Shown here one piece after another: positions 25,211 to 38,468 of a DNA stretch of 64,000 nt. Each line of letters opens with the position of its first letter. Positions within the stretch are counted from its first letter, which is position 1. This DNA is from Pieris napi (lineage: Eukaryota; Arthropoda; Insecta; Lepidoptera; Pieridae). A model generated the notes under the pieces. That model ran no database searches. It saw only the letters and a list, made by a program, of their open reading frames with translations, and was not told where the DNA came from. The stretch is from NCBI RefSeq assembly GCF_905475465.1, contig NC_062244.1, positions 1,066,501 through 1,130,500 on the forward strand, read 5' to 3'. A program made the position numbers and the translations under genes.

Positions 25211-26401
25211 TATAGGTCCCTAAAATAATGAGGTTGATGAAAGTGTTTAAGTGTATTTGAAATAAAACACTATTATTATTTTACATAGGTAATGTTAGGT
25301 GAAAAGTTTGTCGGGTCACAGAGAAAAAAATCTTCGCCGAGCGATAAACGATAGCGGTCATTACAATTTTTCGATACCAATTCTATAGTACGATTTGTCT
25401 AGCCTCACTTTCCTAAGCTTGAGCAAGCCTCAAAAATATCCCAAAATGAAACCAAAAGCCCAGAACTACTGAGACACGAGTGCCAAATGAAACACGTAGT
25501 GAAATAGAATCCAAAGTTTCACAATAAATCCGTTCTGGCTCACATCGTCTGTGCATTAACAAGCAAATATTGAGTTAGCAGGGTCGAGGGAAGTCAATAA
25601 AACTGTACCAACTACCACCTGTATTCGATATCATAGATTAAACACAATAGATTATGCAGTCTATGCTCTATAGACTCAGTGAGACCTTTTAATTAATCAT
25701 TTGTGTATTATACTAAATATATCGCCAAAGGAATACATAATATGTTCAAACAACGAAAAGAAAATTGATAAAAAATATTAAATACATTAACATTAAATTA
25801 AGTAATACCAAATTCAGTTGTGTTGTGTGATGTATGTATGTGAGGGTGTGCTGATGATGCAGGTTATTTCGTAATTCTACAGCTATTAAAAACAAAAGAA
25901 TAAATCCCAAAGAAATATATAATATATACAAAAAGGTTCAAAAATTTGCGAAAGGATAAATAAAAATTATTCAATATTAATTAATTAAAATAAAATATAA
26001 TAAACATAAAGTAATCCATGGCTTAGTGGTAAATGTATGTAGCCTTTTGATTCGATTTTTAACATAGTATTAACTTGCCGTAAGAATTATGACGTAGAAG
26101 TGTGTATAGTGATTTTAAACATATGTAAAGGATATATAGAAAATAAATAAATATAATTTTGGTACAGCCGTATCTATTTCCCAAATCTATGTCATTTGAA
26201 AGTTGTATTCCCATTTCCGCGTAGGCTTTAGTTCCGATCGGCAAAAGTTACGGCACCTATACGATAGTTAAAACTAACTCAAATTTAAACTTTGGTTTAT
26301 GTTTACTGTTTCTATTGTGTGTGGGTGTAAGGGTTGTGTATTTTAACTATACATTTCAGTTTTAATCCTTCCTAACTGATTGATTAATTAATAATTATAT
26401 G

Positions 26402-26680
26402 ATTTTTTTCGAAGTTTAGGAAAATATATTTTCTATTTTTATTTGTATGATAGCTTAAACAACTCTTAAAGTATTTAAAACCAAATAAAATATCTTATAA
26501 GAACCCTGAAAAGATATATTCAAATCAATCAATCAAAGTCAATCATTATTATTATATGTGATGATTTTTGAAGGTAATAGGAAAACATTGTTTTCTATTT
26601 TTATTTGTATGATAGCTCAAACAACTCTTAAAGTATTCAAAACCAAATAAATTATCTTAACAGAACCCATAAAATAAATA
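26402..26680. repeat. Direct duplication, ~162 bp spacing
   Basis: The sequence ttctatttttatttgtatga, followed by acaactcttaaagtattyaa and accaaataaa, occurs from 26431 and again from 26593. Confidence 0.88.
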
Positions 26681-27292
26681 TAGATATATATATAATGTTA
26701 TATATTAATCTATTTGCAAACGAGACAAAACAATCAATCACTCCTGTACTGTTCCTAAGTGAACCAATTAAACTAAACCAAATTCATTCCCTAATCTTCG
26801 TTCACAAATCATTCGATCTCAAGTGAACGGGACACGAACAATGCGTGCGAACTGATTAACATCTAAATGAGTCGTTTTAAATATTGTTTAAATGCGATCT
26901 TTTATTGTGATCATGGGTCTTAACTAGCTTCGGGCTAACTGTTAGTTAACTGTTACTATTTTAGAATAATTTAACTGTAGAGTAACGCCTAGTATTGTAT
27001 ATTCAAATGTCGACTTAAGACTTGTAATTAACCGAGGAATTATTCTCAAGATTTTTAATCAATATTTATCATATTTTAGTTAAAAATTAAAGTTCAGTTA
27101 AAAAAATTCAGTTAAAACTAAAATTACAATGAAAAATAAATGTTCAGTTAATAATTTCAGTATCTTGATACTGTGTTTATTTATGTCAGAATTTTTGACA
27201 TCTCATACTGATGATGTGTTGTTCAGTCGAAATTATGACCGTATAAAAAACAATTACTATTACAGTGGAAGAACGATATTAGATAAAAAGGG

Positions 27293-27350
27293 CTTATAAA
27301 TGCGTTGCCGGCCTTTTAAAAATTAGACAATTTCTTGGAAGTCAGTTAGA
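27293..27350 (-). mobile_element. LINE family A 3' tail, short fragment
   Basis: Only aatgcgttgccggcctttta and the degraded continuation are visible. Confidence 0.6.
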
Positions 27351-27448
27351 ACTTTCGAAATTAAAAAAAGATATTTATCTTAAACATACTAATAGAATAT
27401 TGCAAACAAATATATGTATTACATGAAGATCTATAACTCTGAGTTCAA

Positions 27449-27474
27449 TAAAAGCCTTCATCGGAAGGCTTTTA
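27449..27474. repeat. Perfect 11-bp inverted repeat (hairpin)
   Basis: TAAAAGCCTTC is followed by ATCG and then GAAGGCTTTTA, a perfect 11-bp stem with a 4-nt loop. It looks like a compact terminator or small hairpin, but no adjacent transcript is evident. Confidence 0.85.
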
Positions 27475-27699
27475 TCTCAACACGCGACACAATCCTGCCT
27501 AAGTGGTGTAAAGTGCATGAGCAAAACGTGTCAAAGAACAATAATATAGATGTATCATTCGTTGTAAGATATTAAAGATTCTGCTTAATAAACATTTTAT
27601 TAATACTTCTTAATAGTTATTATTTGTTTTTATTAAAGCTTTTGTATACAGGTTTGGTCTATAATTGATAAAAATAAAAATCAATAAATCAGTGTATCA

Positions 27700-27900
27700 A
27701 TTTCATGATCATTTGACAATAGGCAAGTAGGTGATCAGCCTCCTGTGACACACGCCGTGGACTTTTTGGGTCTAATGCAACATATCCTCACGATGTTTTC
27801 CTTCACATGTTAAATGCGCAGAAAGGAAGTACATTAGTGCCCGGGGATCGAACTTACGACCTCATAAGAGTCGTTGAAGTCCCTAGGCCAACAATGCTCT
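27700..27900 (-). mobile_element. SINE family 1
   Basis: Reverse orientation: tttcatgatcatttgacaat, gatcagcctcctgtgacac, ggggatcgaacttacgacct. It ends at ctaggccaacaatgctct. Confidence 0.9.
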
Positions 27901-28330
27901 AGCCATATCTGATACAATAATTAATCTTTGCCAAGCTGGGGGAAAGACATCGAAGCCGTGAACTTTTGATCGCTAATTTTGAATGGCGTCAATCGTTATT
28001 AACGAAATATTAAACGGAAAATTGACATGAGCATGAAAATTGTTCCCTATTAGAGAAAATTGTTCGTGTGGTGGGTGGAGATAATTACAGGTAAAATTGA
28101 GCTGATATTTGAAGGTAGGCTGAGATCTTTTTAATTTGGGGTTTTGGGCCAAACAATTTTCAATTATTAAATCACTTTCGGCAACGTTTTTCCTTGACCG
28201 TAGCAAGAGAAAAATTACATACACAATTATAAGGTAGGTAATCTACAGACGCTGGTTTGTGGGTGACCAGATACTCTGGTATTAATCACTAATTTACAAT
28301 TTTGTATAGTTTTTTGTGTTATAGCTGAAA

Positions 28331-28569
28331 GAGCAGTGTTGGCTTCAGCGTGTGACTCTCTCTCTCTTTGAGGTTCTATCCCCAGCTGTGCACAAAAGAG
28401 CTTTCTATGAGCGCATTTAACAGTTAACAAAACATCGCGAGGAAAACTTGCCTTAGACCCAAAAAGTCAGCGTGTCAGGCACAGGAGACTAATCACCTAC
28501 TTGGCTATTACATTGACAGATCACGAACACAGAAATCTGAGACCCAGACCTAAAAAGGTTGTAGCTCCT
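28331..28569 (+). mobile_element. SINE family 1
   Basis: The head gagcagtgttggcttcagcg is interrupted by a short TC-rich expansion (ctctctctctctttg). The body has actaatcacctacttgg, and it ends ggttgtagctcc. Confidence 0.88.
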
Positions 28570-29054
28570 CGGCAATTATATTTTTAAGATTTCCAATTAG
28601 AACATCCTATTAACAATGATCACGACGAAATGATCCATCAGTGAATGGATCAGTGGGACCATTGATTGCGCGCGCGCAGACAGGCGAGCCGTTTGGCACT
28701 CTGCCATCTTTGTCTCGATTTTCATTTGTTTGTGGTGTCGATGGCATTTATTAGTTCCAAGAATTTTTCCAAACATTCTAATTACTTTAATTATGTTATA
28801 GAATTCGTAATTAATTTTAAGTGTCTATAAAGTATTGTTTATTTAAAAAAGATTTTAGCCCGTTGAAGTCAACTGGTCACCTCGACCTCCAATTGTTTAA
28901 AGAAAGAGAATTCTCCTCTCTAATAGACCGGCAACGCACCCGCAACGCACCTCAAACTGGGTCGCCATGGACTGCGATAACTGTCGTTTGGGCTCCCCGT
29001 AGGCTATATAAAAATCACCATTTATGGTCTCCGATATATGTGAGAGAATAGCCA

Positions 29055-29110
29055 GACAGAACAAATTACCCAGAACGGGAATCGAACCCGATACTCCAGA
29101 CGTCATTGCT
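29055..29110 (-). other. Isolated B-box-like tRNA/SINE remnant
   Basis: The minus strand reads tatcgggttcgattcccgtt, a clean T-arm/B box, but no A box or tRNA fold precedes it. It is probably a fragment of an unrecognised SINE. Confidence 0.35.
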
Positions 29111-29395
29111 AGTTAAATATAAATACTGAATTTAAACTTTTGAAGTTTCAAAAAGCCAGCCATCCAATTTGTATTAATTATAAATTAAAGGAGTAAAAGT
29201 CGGGGCGCAAACATTGCTCAAGTGAACGAAGTTTTGAAACTCGATGAGCTACAAGACATCGGAGTTAAGTCGCCGTCTTTTAATTATAAACAGGTATCTA
29301 TCGATGAGAATTTGAAGACTAAATTGGTTTTTTTGTTTTTAAATAATAAAACTATTTAAATTTGTTTTAATTTTCAATAATATTAAGTGGCGCTA

Positions 29396-29595
29396 AAACT
29401 TTCTTAGGTCTAGGCCTCAGATTCCTGTACCTGCTTCATGACCATTTGTCAATCTAATAGACAAGTAGGTGATCAGCCTCCTGTGACACACGCTGACTTT
29501 TTGGGTCAAAGGCAATGTTTACTCACGATGTTTTCCTTCATACGAGTGAATCGAACCTACGACCTCAGGGATGAGAGTAGCACAACACTGCTCTA
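29396..29595 (-). mobile_element. SINE family 1, internal deletion
   Basis: It starts agtggcgctaaaactttctt and continues gatcagcctcctgtgacaca. It then jumps from the ttttccttca segment to gaatcgaacctacgacctca. Confidence 0.9.
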
Positions 29596-30037
29596 ACGAA
29601 AAAACGCTTAAAAAATACTATATATATTGTATATGTATGTATGTTAAGAGCTTTTAATAAAAGCACAGTATTAGGAGAATATTGAATTCAAAGTACCAGG
29701 CTAGCATAAGTTACAAGGAGACTAAAAATACAAATTTATATGTAACTAATTCATCCCACACGAGGTATTATCCGAGTTCACACATCAGCTCAGTTCAAAG
29801 GAAATGTCATCGATTGCCACTACGTTCACATTTAATTGGGATCGAATACTTGAGACGGGAATAGACATGTCTTTTTGCTTTCAAAGTCTGAACACTATAC
29901 AGGTTGTTCACTTTAATTATTAAAGTTTTATTTTCGGTTATAAATACAAATAAATGAATAATACGCGCTGCTTAAGAATTTAGATCAGTTCGTGGGGAAG
30001 ATTGGTTACGATATACAGGTGGTTCATTTTAATTAAA

Positions 30038-30225
30038 AAATAAGCACATTTATGACTAGTCGAAAATTAGTTTTTGTCTATAATCGTTGATTGAAAATGC
30101 GATGTCTATTGATTCGTAAAAGATGTCCAAAATTTGCTTTTAACTCCATTAGTGTTCTTTGTTTATACAGATATAAAAGATGTCTATCGATTGTGAAAGA
30201 TTCAACAATGTCAATGTGTCAAGTT
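30038..30225. repeat. Diverged copy of the ~150-bp repeat
   Basis: Landmarks agcacatttatgactagtcg, aaaatgcgatgtctattgat and agatgtctatcgattgtgaa match the array at 30634-31200. Confidence 0.75.
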
Positions 30226-30238
30226 CTTTGTTGGTCTA

Positions 30239-30307
30239 CGGCCGGGGATAGAATCTACGACCCCAAGGATGAGATTTGCACGCTGAAGCCTTTTGGCTAG
30301 CACTGCT
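30239..30307 (-). mobile_element. SINE family 1, tRNA head only
   Basis: Reverse-oriented head: ggccggggatagaatctacg, gcacgctgaagccttttgg, ctagcactgct. Confidence 0.8.
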
Positions 30308-30633
30308 ATAAAATTGATACTTCAATCGAAATGCAAATCAAAATGGCTTCTTGTTATAAAATATGAATTCCAAAATCGAAGTTGAAAATTTTTGGCAAAT
30401 AATCACAAATTTTGTCTAACCAGTTAAGCAACTTAACCGTCGGAGTATTTATCAAAATCCATCCTCAATTAATTCACTTTCAAATCCGAAACTTCACTTT
30501 TAATCCGATCGATCCCTTAATTCGTCCCTCGCCCTTTTCTCTTAAACAAAATACTTATAATTGCATTATTGTATATTGATCTAGTTATACTAAGTGAGAA
30601 CTCGATTCAAACTTTTGTCTTTGGCGATACAAT

Positions 30634-31200
30634 TCTGTCAATTACAACTGACACTTCGATAGAATGACGTTTAGTTTCCCGCCCGTTTTATCAAGAAAAA
30701 ATGGAAGCACATTTATGAATAGAAAATTCGATTTCTACTTTTTTGTCTGTAATCGTTGAATAAATGTGATCTCTATTGATTTCGAAAGATGTCGTCAATT
30801 ATAGCTGACACTTCAAGCTGTTGAATGACGTATAGTTTCCCGCCCAAAATATTATCAAGAAGACAATAAGCACATTTATGACTGGTCGAAAATTCGTTTG
30901 TTTCTATAATTAAAAATGTCACGTCTATTGATTTCGAAAGATGTCGTCAATTATAACTGACACTTCAATACGAATGACGTATAGTTTCCCGCCTAAAATA
31001 TTATTAAAAAAATAGCACATTTATGTCGAAAATTTGTTTTTTGTCTGTGATCGTTGATTATAAATGTGATGTCTATTAATTGTGAAAGATGCCAAATATT
31101 TGTTTTTAACTCTATAAGTGTTCTTTGTTTATTACAAATATAAAAGATGTCTATTGATTGTGAAAGATGTCATTGTAATGTCAATGTGTCTTCTAAAAAA
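30634..31200. repeat. ~150-bp degenerate tandem repeat with TTTCCCGCC sites
   Basis: Successive units share caattataactgacacttc, gaatgacgtatagtttcccg, agcacatttatga and gatgtctattgatttcgaaa. The TTTCCCGCC core recurs at 30675-30683, 30836-30844 and 30985-30993 (spacing 161 and 149). The last unit is degraded. Confidence 0.85.
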
Positions 31201-33570
31201 CATGTTATGTGACAAAATCTTTATGATTTTCATTGAATTATTCGATTCATGCATACAACGAAAGTCGAATAGAAATTAATCGAATTGTGAGATGTGGATT
31301 AAAACAAACGATCTCAAACATCGTAATCAATGCGAAAGATAATTCAAAAATTCGCTATTTAACGTAGAACAACCCCATTTAAACGGATTTAAACGTGAAG
31401 AAAAAACGTCTGTGCACTTAATCAATTGCAGTGCGATTGTTTTCCACCTCGGGGAGGTCTTTTTGAACGTTTTCACAAAATTTCCAGCGATGTTTTAAGA
31501 CTGCAATTTGAAAGGGGATTCAGCTAAACGACATCGCAATTGATGTCTCTTCAATATATTGTGTGTTATTGAGAGATATCGTTTTCATTCGTTTCAAATG
31601 CGGCATTCGCAACGCGTGCTCACAATATATTGAAAGAGCTGAAATATGCTTTTACATTAGGAGTTAGATAAAAATTACCTAAAAGCTAATTAATATCTCA
31701 TCTCCGGTGCCTTTGAGAATTTTTTGAATGGTATCGCTTCAGACATCGCCAACCTTTTTTGCGCTCCGTACAAAGTACCGTCCGAGCGTACATAAAAACC
31801 CCTTTAACTTATGATGAATTAGCGATCTCCTACGCTTTATGTCTCCCGCGTTATCTCGCCTCAACCCCCTTGGCCCACCCCCTCGGCCCACGTCAATATG
31901 AAGGAATTAATATGGGCGTAAAAATCGTGAGCTCAAGCAGGACCGGGGTGGATTTGTTTTTGATTAATTCATTCTAATTTTATCCAAACATACACATTTA
32001 TATGTTATTCTTGGTAATTGTGAATTAAATTTATATCGGTGATTAAAAATGTCTAAATTGTGGTAAATAATGTAGAAATTAAATACAGTAGGACTACACT
32101 TTGTAAACAAATAGTACTAATATGAAGAGTTCGAAATTCGAAATTCCTAGATATAACTAAACAGGCTGTCATAGACTACAATAAAAAAAGTAAAATATTG
32201 AAAAAGTTTGTATATTTGTTTAAAAAACTTAAAATTGGAAGGTTTTAAAATGCCTTCCTGTGTCAGTGTCAAAATAAAAGCCCGGATCTCGGTCAAGTAA
32301 TTACTTTCCCATACATTAGATAAAGACAAGTCATGTCGAAGGGCCTATATCACGATTTCAGTCCACCTAATCCGTTCCCCTTGGCCCCGCGTCCGAGATG
32401 TTTTGATATCGCTATAGAAAAACATTGACGTAAAAAGTGGGATGAAAATTAGGGGTCGGGTGGAAATTTGGAAAAGGTTGGCAACCGCTGTCGAATTGAC
32501 CGCTGAGTAGGGTCCGCATTATGTGGATAACGTCGTTATGTGTTGATCAATTTTAATGCGTGTAGAGTTGACAAAAAAATTAGCATGCGTGCAACAACTG
32601 AACTTATTAAAAAAATCCTTAAAAAATTAACGTGGAATTGATAAACTCCTTCTTTTTGAAGTCGGTTTTGGTTTGTTAAAAATTCGTCGAACCCGGTGAA
32701 GATTAAAAACTAAATCTGTCTAATTGTTTTTAACTATTCTTTCGTCTCTTTCTGACAACTAGTGTTTGCGCTGAGATATAAAGAGAGATAGTAATATAAA
32801 AATATTAACAAATACGTCTTCGAGACTAAAAGTCTTGATAAAATTTATTTAAATAAAGCGTTACTATAATAAAAATTGTACTTCATAAATACTTAATCGA
32901 ATCTATTGAAATAAAGTCACGGGAAAGTATGTTCTAAAAGATATAGCCTAATTTTTTTTAAATCATAAAGTAATAAATAAATAAACTGATAAAGATGCCT
33001 TACCTCCATAATATAATAGTTTTTAATTTTCATCATATTGTCCCTCACAATAAACATCAGTCACTACACCATAATAACGCATATAAAACCTTATTAAAAA
33101 AAACTTAAAACACGAAAATAAACAAAAACGTCACTTCTATTTATGAAATAAAATTTAAAAACTTTAAAATTCTTAATTCAAATATTGGAGCGCATCGCGC
33201 GCGTCATCAGAGCAAAAGCGCGCGAGTAACTGCCTCACAGATAGCGTATCGCCTTATCTTAACAATTAATACAGATTCCCATACACTTCCGTCATTTGCA
33301 TAGATCATATGCAAATCGATGGCAACCCTCGACCTATCAATCGTTAAACAGGTTTAAATGTATGACGCGCCATTGTCGGCTGAGAAAAATGAGATAAGAT
33401 TAGGGTTAATTCGACCCTCGGCCTTTAACCAAATGTCAATGTCTCGAAATCCATTGACAATATCGAAAATAGTTTTTTTTAATGCTAATCTATACTTGTT
33501 GGTTTGAAAAATGGAACGGTAATATTTACGGATATTAATGTATTAAGTAATTGTTCAAAAAATAATTTAT
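31201..33570. other. Intronic stretch without gene
   Basis: AT-rich with a pyrimidine-rich CpG segment at 31750-31950. A short phrase near 32650-32685 (ttctttttgaagtcggtttt) resembles a terminus common in lepidopteran repeats. A TTCGAAATTCGAA motif variant is at 32130-32142. Confidence 0.4.
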
Positions 33571-35149
33571 TTTGAATTTGGAAAATTTTAGTGTTCGATA
33601 TTTAAAAAAGATAAGGAGGATTTGTTTGATTTGCTTTGATATAGATAACCCTACAGCTTAGTTCAGTTTCTATTTAATTGACATTAAAAACCAATAAATT
33701 AACCTGAAATAATTGTTTCGTCAGGAATAAAACATGTTAAATACGAGTATTTTCAGGAGCATGAATATTGATGAGATCACAGATCCCGTGAGAACTGTCC
33801 CATATCTGAAAACTTGCATATTAAACACCGAAACCGGTTAATATCGAATATTTATCGTATCTTATAATTATTGATATTAGCATATCCAAAAATCAAAGAA
33901 CAAAACTTGATTTATTCGCTTTTCAATAGTTGAACTGGTATTTTTAATACCCCTTTTTTAATTTATTGACCTATGCAAGGGTAATTATTTGCATATTAAG
34001 TACGATTTGATTCTGTGAGAACGTTTTCAATCTTTTTATATGCTACATTGATTTTAGGTCGGGACGATTCCCTTTCTTATTATTATCTATGGCCTTTGTT
34101 GTGTTCGATCTCAAATACGAATTAAGAATGTAGTGCATATATTAATAGAAATTTAAAAAAATAATATTTATTAAGCTACAAAGAATTTGTGCGATTTGAA
34201 ATAAGAACATTATTTTGTAAATTTTTTAACAAAAAGGTCCGATATTTAATTAAAAGAAAATATAACTTGACGTATCAAGACATTTAAATTCCGAATGCGA
34301 TAAAATTTTAAAAATCCCAATCACATATTTCGTTGATTACGAAGTTTTGAAACGCTTTGCTGGGTATACATTTTTAATTAATTATTATTTATCTGTTTTA
34401 CGATCTGTTATTGTATCGTTGGATTTTGATCTCTATATATATAAAACTACGGTCTCAAATGATTAAGCCACTAACACTTTTTATGAGAAAAATTGTTTCA
34501 GCCATTGAATACGCTTAAGCGCGTCGGTTATTGTTCGAATTATAAATTTTTGAATTTAGAATTACGGTAATTCAAATTAACGCGTTCGAATTATAATCGG
34601 GGTAACGCAGAAAATGTTTCACTCAAATTCGACTTTTGACACTTAATAGTGAAGACTGAAGTATCATTTCATCTTGTTATTCTATTTAGGCTTTGATTAA
34701 AAGGGTTTTATTAAACGCAATACGAATTTAACTTATTGAAGTTTTTACAAATCCTTGGGGTGACAAATTAATAATACATTTAAATATGTAGTTTTTGACG
34801 CACACGAAACCTATAGATGCGTTCTATAATTATTTTTACTTACATTCGACGGACATGAAAGCTATAGATTTTTCTTATTATACTTATACTTACTACGAAT
34901 TCGAACAAGTTGTGACTAAGAATCACAATTTAATATGAAATATACGGAACCAAAAATACAAAAACAGCCAAAAAATCATCGAACCCACTATACCGTTGAA
35001 CTTCATGGTACACTTGGCAGGTTTTAATTGTTTAATATCTGATGCATGTCAAAACTGCTCATGGGCAACTTTGAATAACAAATATTGGGCGTTCGCTAAA
35101 AATTATTTTTAAAATAATCTTTATCTAGAAGCTTCGAATGCTTAATTTT

Positions 35150-35285
35150 TTTGTGTTACAGGAGGCAAACGAGAGGCAAACACACATTGCCAGGAAGCTC
35201 GCAAGTGCGTTGCCGGCCTTTTAAGAAACGCTCTTTTCTTGAAGGACCCTAAGTCTTAAGAATTGGTTCGAATACTTCCTTAAAG
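35150..35285 (-). mobile_element. LINE family A 3' tail
   Basis: Landmarks are tgtgttacaggaggcaaacg, gcaagtgcgttgccggcctt, cttttcttgaaggaccctaa and aattggttcgaatactt. Confidence 0.85.
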
Positions 35286-37149
35286 GCCCTTTGTGACTGA
35301 CACGTCAAAATTTTCCTCAATGGTCATAGATAGTCCATTAGCGCACTGGGGGTTAGAACGCCTACATTTAAAATGATGGCAAAATTTCCTCAATATTAAA
35401 ATTACGCGATCAAAAGCGCTTTCTTCACGCGATTTCTCCGATAGTACCCTAACGACTCAATCTACGCGCATTTAAATTGCCCTTTCCTTAGAAACCTCAT
35501 TACTTCCCGAAATATAACCTCTATGGAGGCAATAAATAACAGAACGGCGCGCATATTTCAAAACAAGAAAAAAATAACACATAAAATTTCTTTGCCCCGA
35601 GTCTAATGCTAGCGCGCGTTTCCATTCGCGTAATGACAGTCGGACGGTCTCCCGTTACCGCCGACGGGAAACCGTTCTTACTTTAAATAAGGACAAATGG
35701 ACGTGCATACAACAAATTATAAATATTTAATTTCAACACAAATTTACAGTAGTTACAATATATAACATAGTAAAAATAATAATTATTAAAAATTGATAAA
35801 TATACTATTTGTACATACGTTTTTAGTTTTCTAATATCAATTAAATTAAGTAAACCAATCAGGTTAACTTCAACGTAAGTATGACGTCACAAAAATAAAG
35901 CTTTTATTTATGTAACAAATTATTATTACAGTTCACCCTAGGTAAAATTATCACTCTCACACTGTTAAAATATTTAAAAAAAACTAGCTTATAGACAACC
36001 CTGACAATAAAAAAAAATAGGACAGAGTATAACACATTCTGTTATATTACAATGGTATCTCTACAGATTTGTCTATTAAACGTAGCATCTTAGTGATAAT
36101 TGAAACGATCAAAACGTGTAACGATAAAAATAATTAAATCCCACAGAAGTGGGAACGCGCACCCCTGCGTTCCGCGCATAGATTTTTGCATTATTTTAGT
36201 ATGCAAATGTTCGAAGCGATAGCGAGTCACTGTAAGAGCAATTTAAATTATTTTTTATGGCGCTCTCGTGTATTGAGAGTTCGCCAAGTTACGGATAACA
36301 CCCGCGGTATCTTATATTGTCTTCGTGAATTTTGAATGAGCCCTGACGATCGATTCAAATTTAGAATTCGAATATTGCATTCCACAAATGTTTACATTCC
36401 AAATTGGAGACGTTCCATTTTCAAAATATCGTTATTCCATTGTCGTTTAAACGGGGAAAGATGGAACTACTAAATTATCCCGATACCCTATTTAATCTCC
36501 GAAACATTTACGAAATATACGCAAGGAAAAATCTGATTAGCTCCGATGATATATCGCTGAGAATTCCTCGCCTTAGTTGCTTCTAATTTGAATATTAGAC
36601 GCGTTATTGAAAAGGAAACTTTTTGAACGGCCCTCCGCAAGCTTTTAATGGTTATTGCTTCTTCCCTTTTCAAAAAACGAATAACTATGGTTCAGGTGTT
36701 CTAGAACAATATTTAAACGCGAATTTATAGCGGGATTTCAAAATAAATGCTTATCAGTTTGTAATTCTTAATTCGAATGCGCAGTTCAAATATCGAACGG
36801 AAGCGGATACTGATTCTAATTTCAAACTAAATATCGCAATGTTGCCATTGATAAATTTTTGTGACACTGCTTGTTATATTGAACGGAAATTTACGATAAT
36901 TATTTTTAGGTCACAGTTGAATAAGCTAGATAATTATTTTGTTATATGTACCATTTGATATGATATGTACGTAGACAGTTTATTTAATAAGTAGTTTTGA
37001 AGTTTTAATTATGCATCGGACTTACACGAAACGCATATAGAAATCATAAAATGTATTTATAAATCTTTGAAGCGCGAATAAAAAATTAATGTACGCGCGA
37101 ATGCCAATAACAAGCGAATTTAACTTTTCGCGGGGATACGTGTCAACCG

Positions 37150-37180
37150 CCGCCATATTGTGTCTATTTTGGCGGGAAAC
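37150..37180. promoter_or_regulatory. Candidate E2F-like and Pho/YY1-like sites
   Basis: ccgccgccatattgtg contains GCCAT (37152-37156), the Pho/YY1 core. tttt followed by ggcgggaaac (GGCGGGAAA at 37171-37179) fits the E2F consensus. Both are short and may be chance. Confidence 0.3.
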
Positions 37181-38301
37181 TCATAAAACACGATTACCGG
37201 TAACGCGGTGTGGATTCGTTCATTTTTGACTTTATTTTTTCATCTTGGGGTTGCGTAAAAGTTAATACAATTTGTTATTTTGAATGATATTGCCTTTGGG
37301 AATCGGTTGCATGTGACATTTCATTAGAACTATGATTAGATTATATTTCCTAACGAATAGGGTCCCTCTTATTACTCCTAGTACCAATATCTATGGTTTT
37401 ATGGCTTACTTTTTCTGACATTTAAATATTTATAACCTATGGTAGACCTCATTACAATACAAAACATGTATTCGATGACAAGCAATCGACTATTATAATC
37501 GAAAGACGATTATCGATGACGCGTCTTGCTCCGGAAGGATTATTAACATACGTAATTTGTAGGTGCAAGCGCACGTGGGCGGCCATTGTTCACAGATAAC
37601 GTAATACGGAAGCTGGGTTTGAAATTCGAACGATAACCGATTTCAACGGATGCAACGGCTTTTTCAAGATGCATGACATTTTAGTTTCATATAAATTGTA
37701 ATAGGTATATCAAAAGTACTGGCAATATTCCTATTTCGACATTTAAAAATATAGATGACAGGTGGCTCTTGAGATTGACAGACGTTTTAGTTACCACTAA
37801 ATGTCAGTTTAAATATTTGATTTTAGAATCAATGGCGATCGAAACGGAACGAATGATATATTTGGACGGCATCCAAACACGAGAGCGAAATGTTTATCAG
37901 AGGTCAATTGGGTCAGTACTCAGTGGAAGTCCTTTTTTACGGAATTAATCAAATATCGATATTTGCAAACAAAACAATTTAAAATTGGAACAGTGACGTC
38001 ACTCCAGTTCGAAATTCGAATCAATCGCGATTCTAAATTCAAAAATTAAAACCGAAGCGTCGCGTAATGAACCAATAAGTCTGGAGACAATAGCCACGTG
38101 GGAGTTTGGAGTTTGAAATTATCACAAAAGAATATTAATGTTATACTTATTCAAATACAGCGTGATCTGATACATATTCAAATTATTAGACGTGTATGGG
38201 ACTTCAATCGTTGGTTCTGTATGTTTTTATGACATGTGTTAACCACAGGTAATATTATAATGACTGTAGAAAATTTTTTATGTACTTAGTACAAAATACT
38301 A

Positions 38302-38468
38302 CCCGTATCACCTCGACGTCCGCCGTTCCTCAACTGAGCTGTTTTTAAGGCAGTTTTTGCCGCACCACCACTATGTGGAACCAGCCCCACTGCAGCACTG
38401 AGGCATTTCGAACCAATTCGACTTAAAAGGTCGGCAACGCACTTGCGAGCCTCCTGTTACATGAAAAA
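38302..38468 (+). mobile_element. LINE family A 3' tail
   Basis: Plus-strand copy: cccgtatcacctcgacgtcc, accaccactatgtggaacca, cgaaccaattcgactt, tcggcaacgcacttgcgag, then directly cctcctgttacatgaaaa, with an internal deletion of the tail. Confidence 0.88.

Larger units (their letters stand above)
33571..38045. other. Transposon-poor intronic region with recurring 13-bp motif
   Basis: Exact TTTGAATTTNGAA (or its complement) occurs at 33571-33583, 34549-34561 and 38031-38043. One-mismatch versions are at 36814-36826, 37618-37630, 37817-37829 and 38008-38020. One LINE tail (35150-35285) interrupts it. Confidence 0.6.

Noticed and set aside
31759..31977. 72-codon open frame in a CpG- and pyrimidine-rich segment
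   Set aside because: Not recognised and no splice sites stand out. Could be a conserved noncoding element instead.
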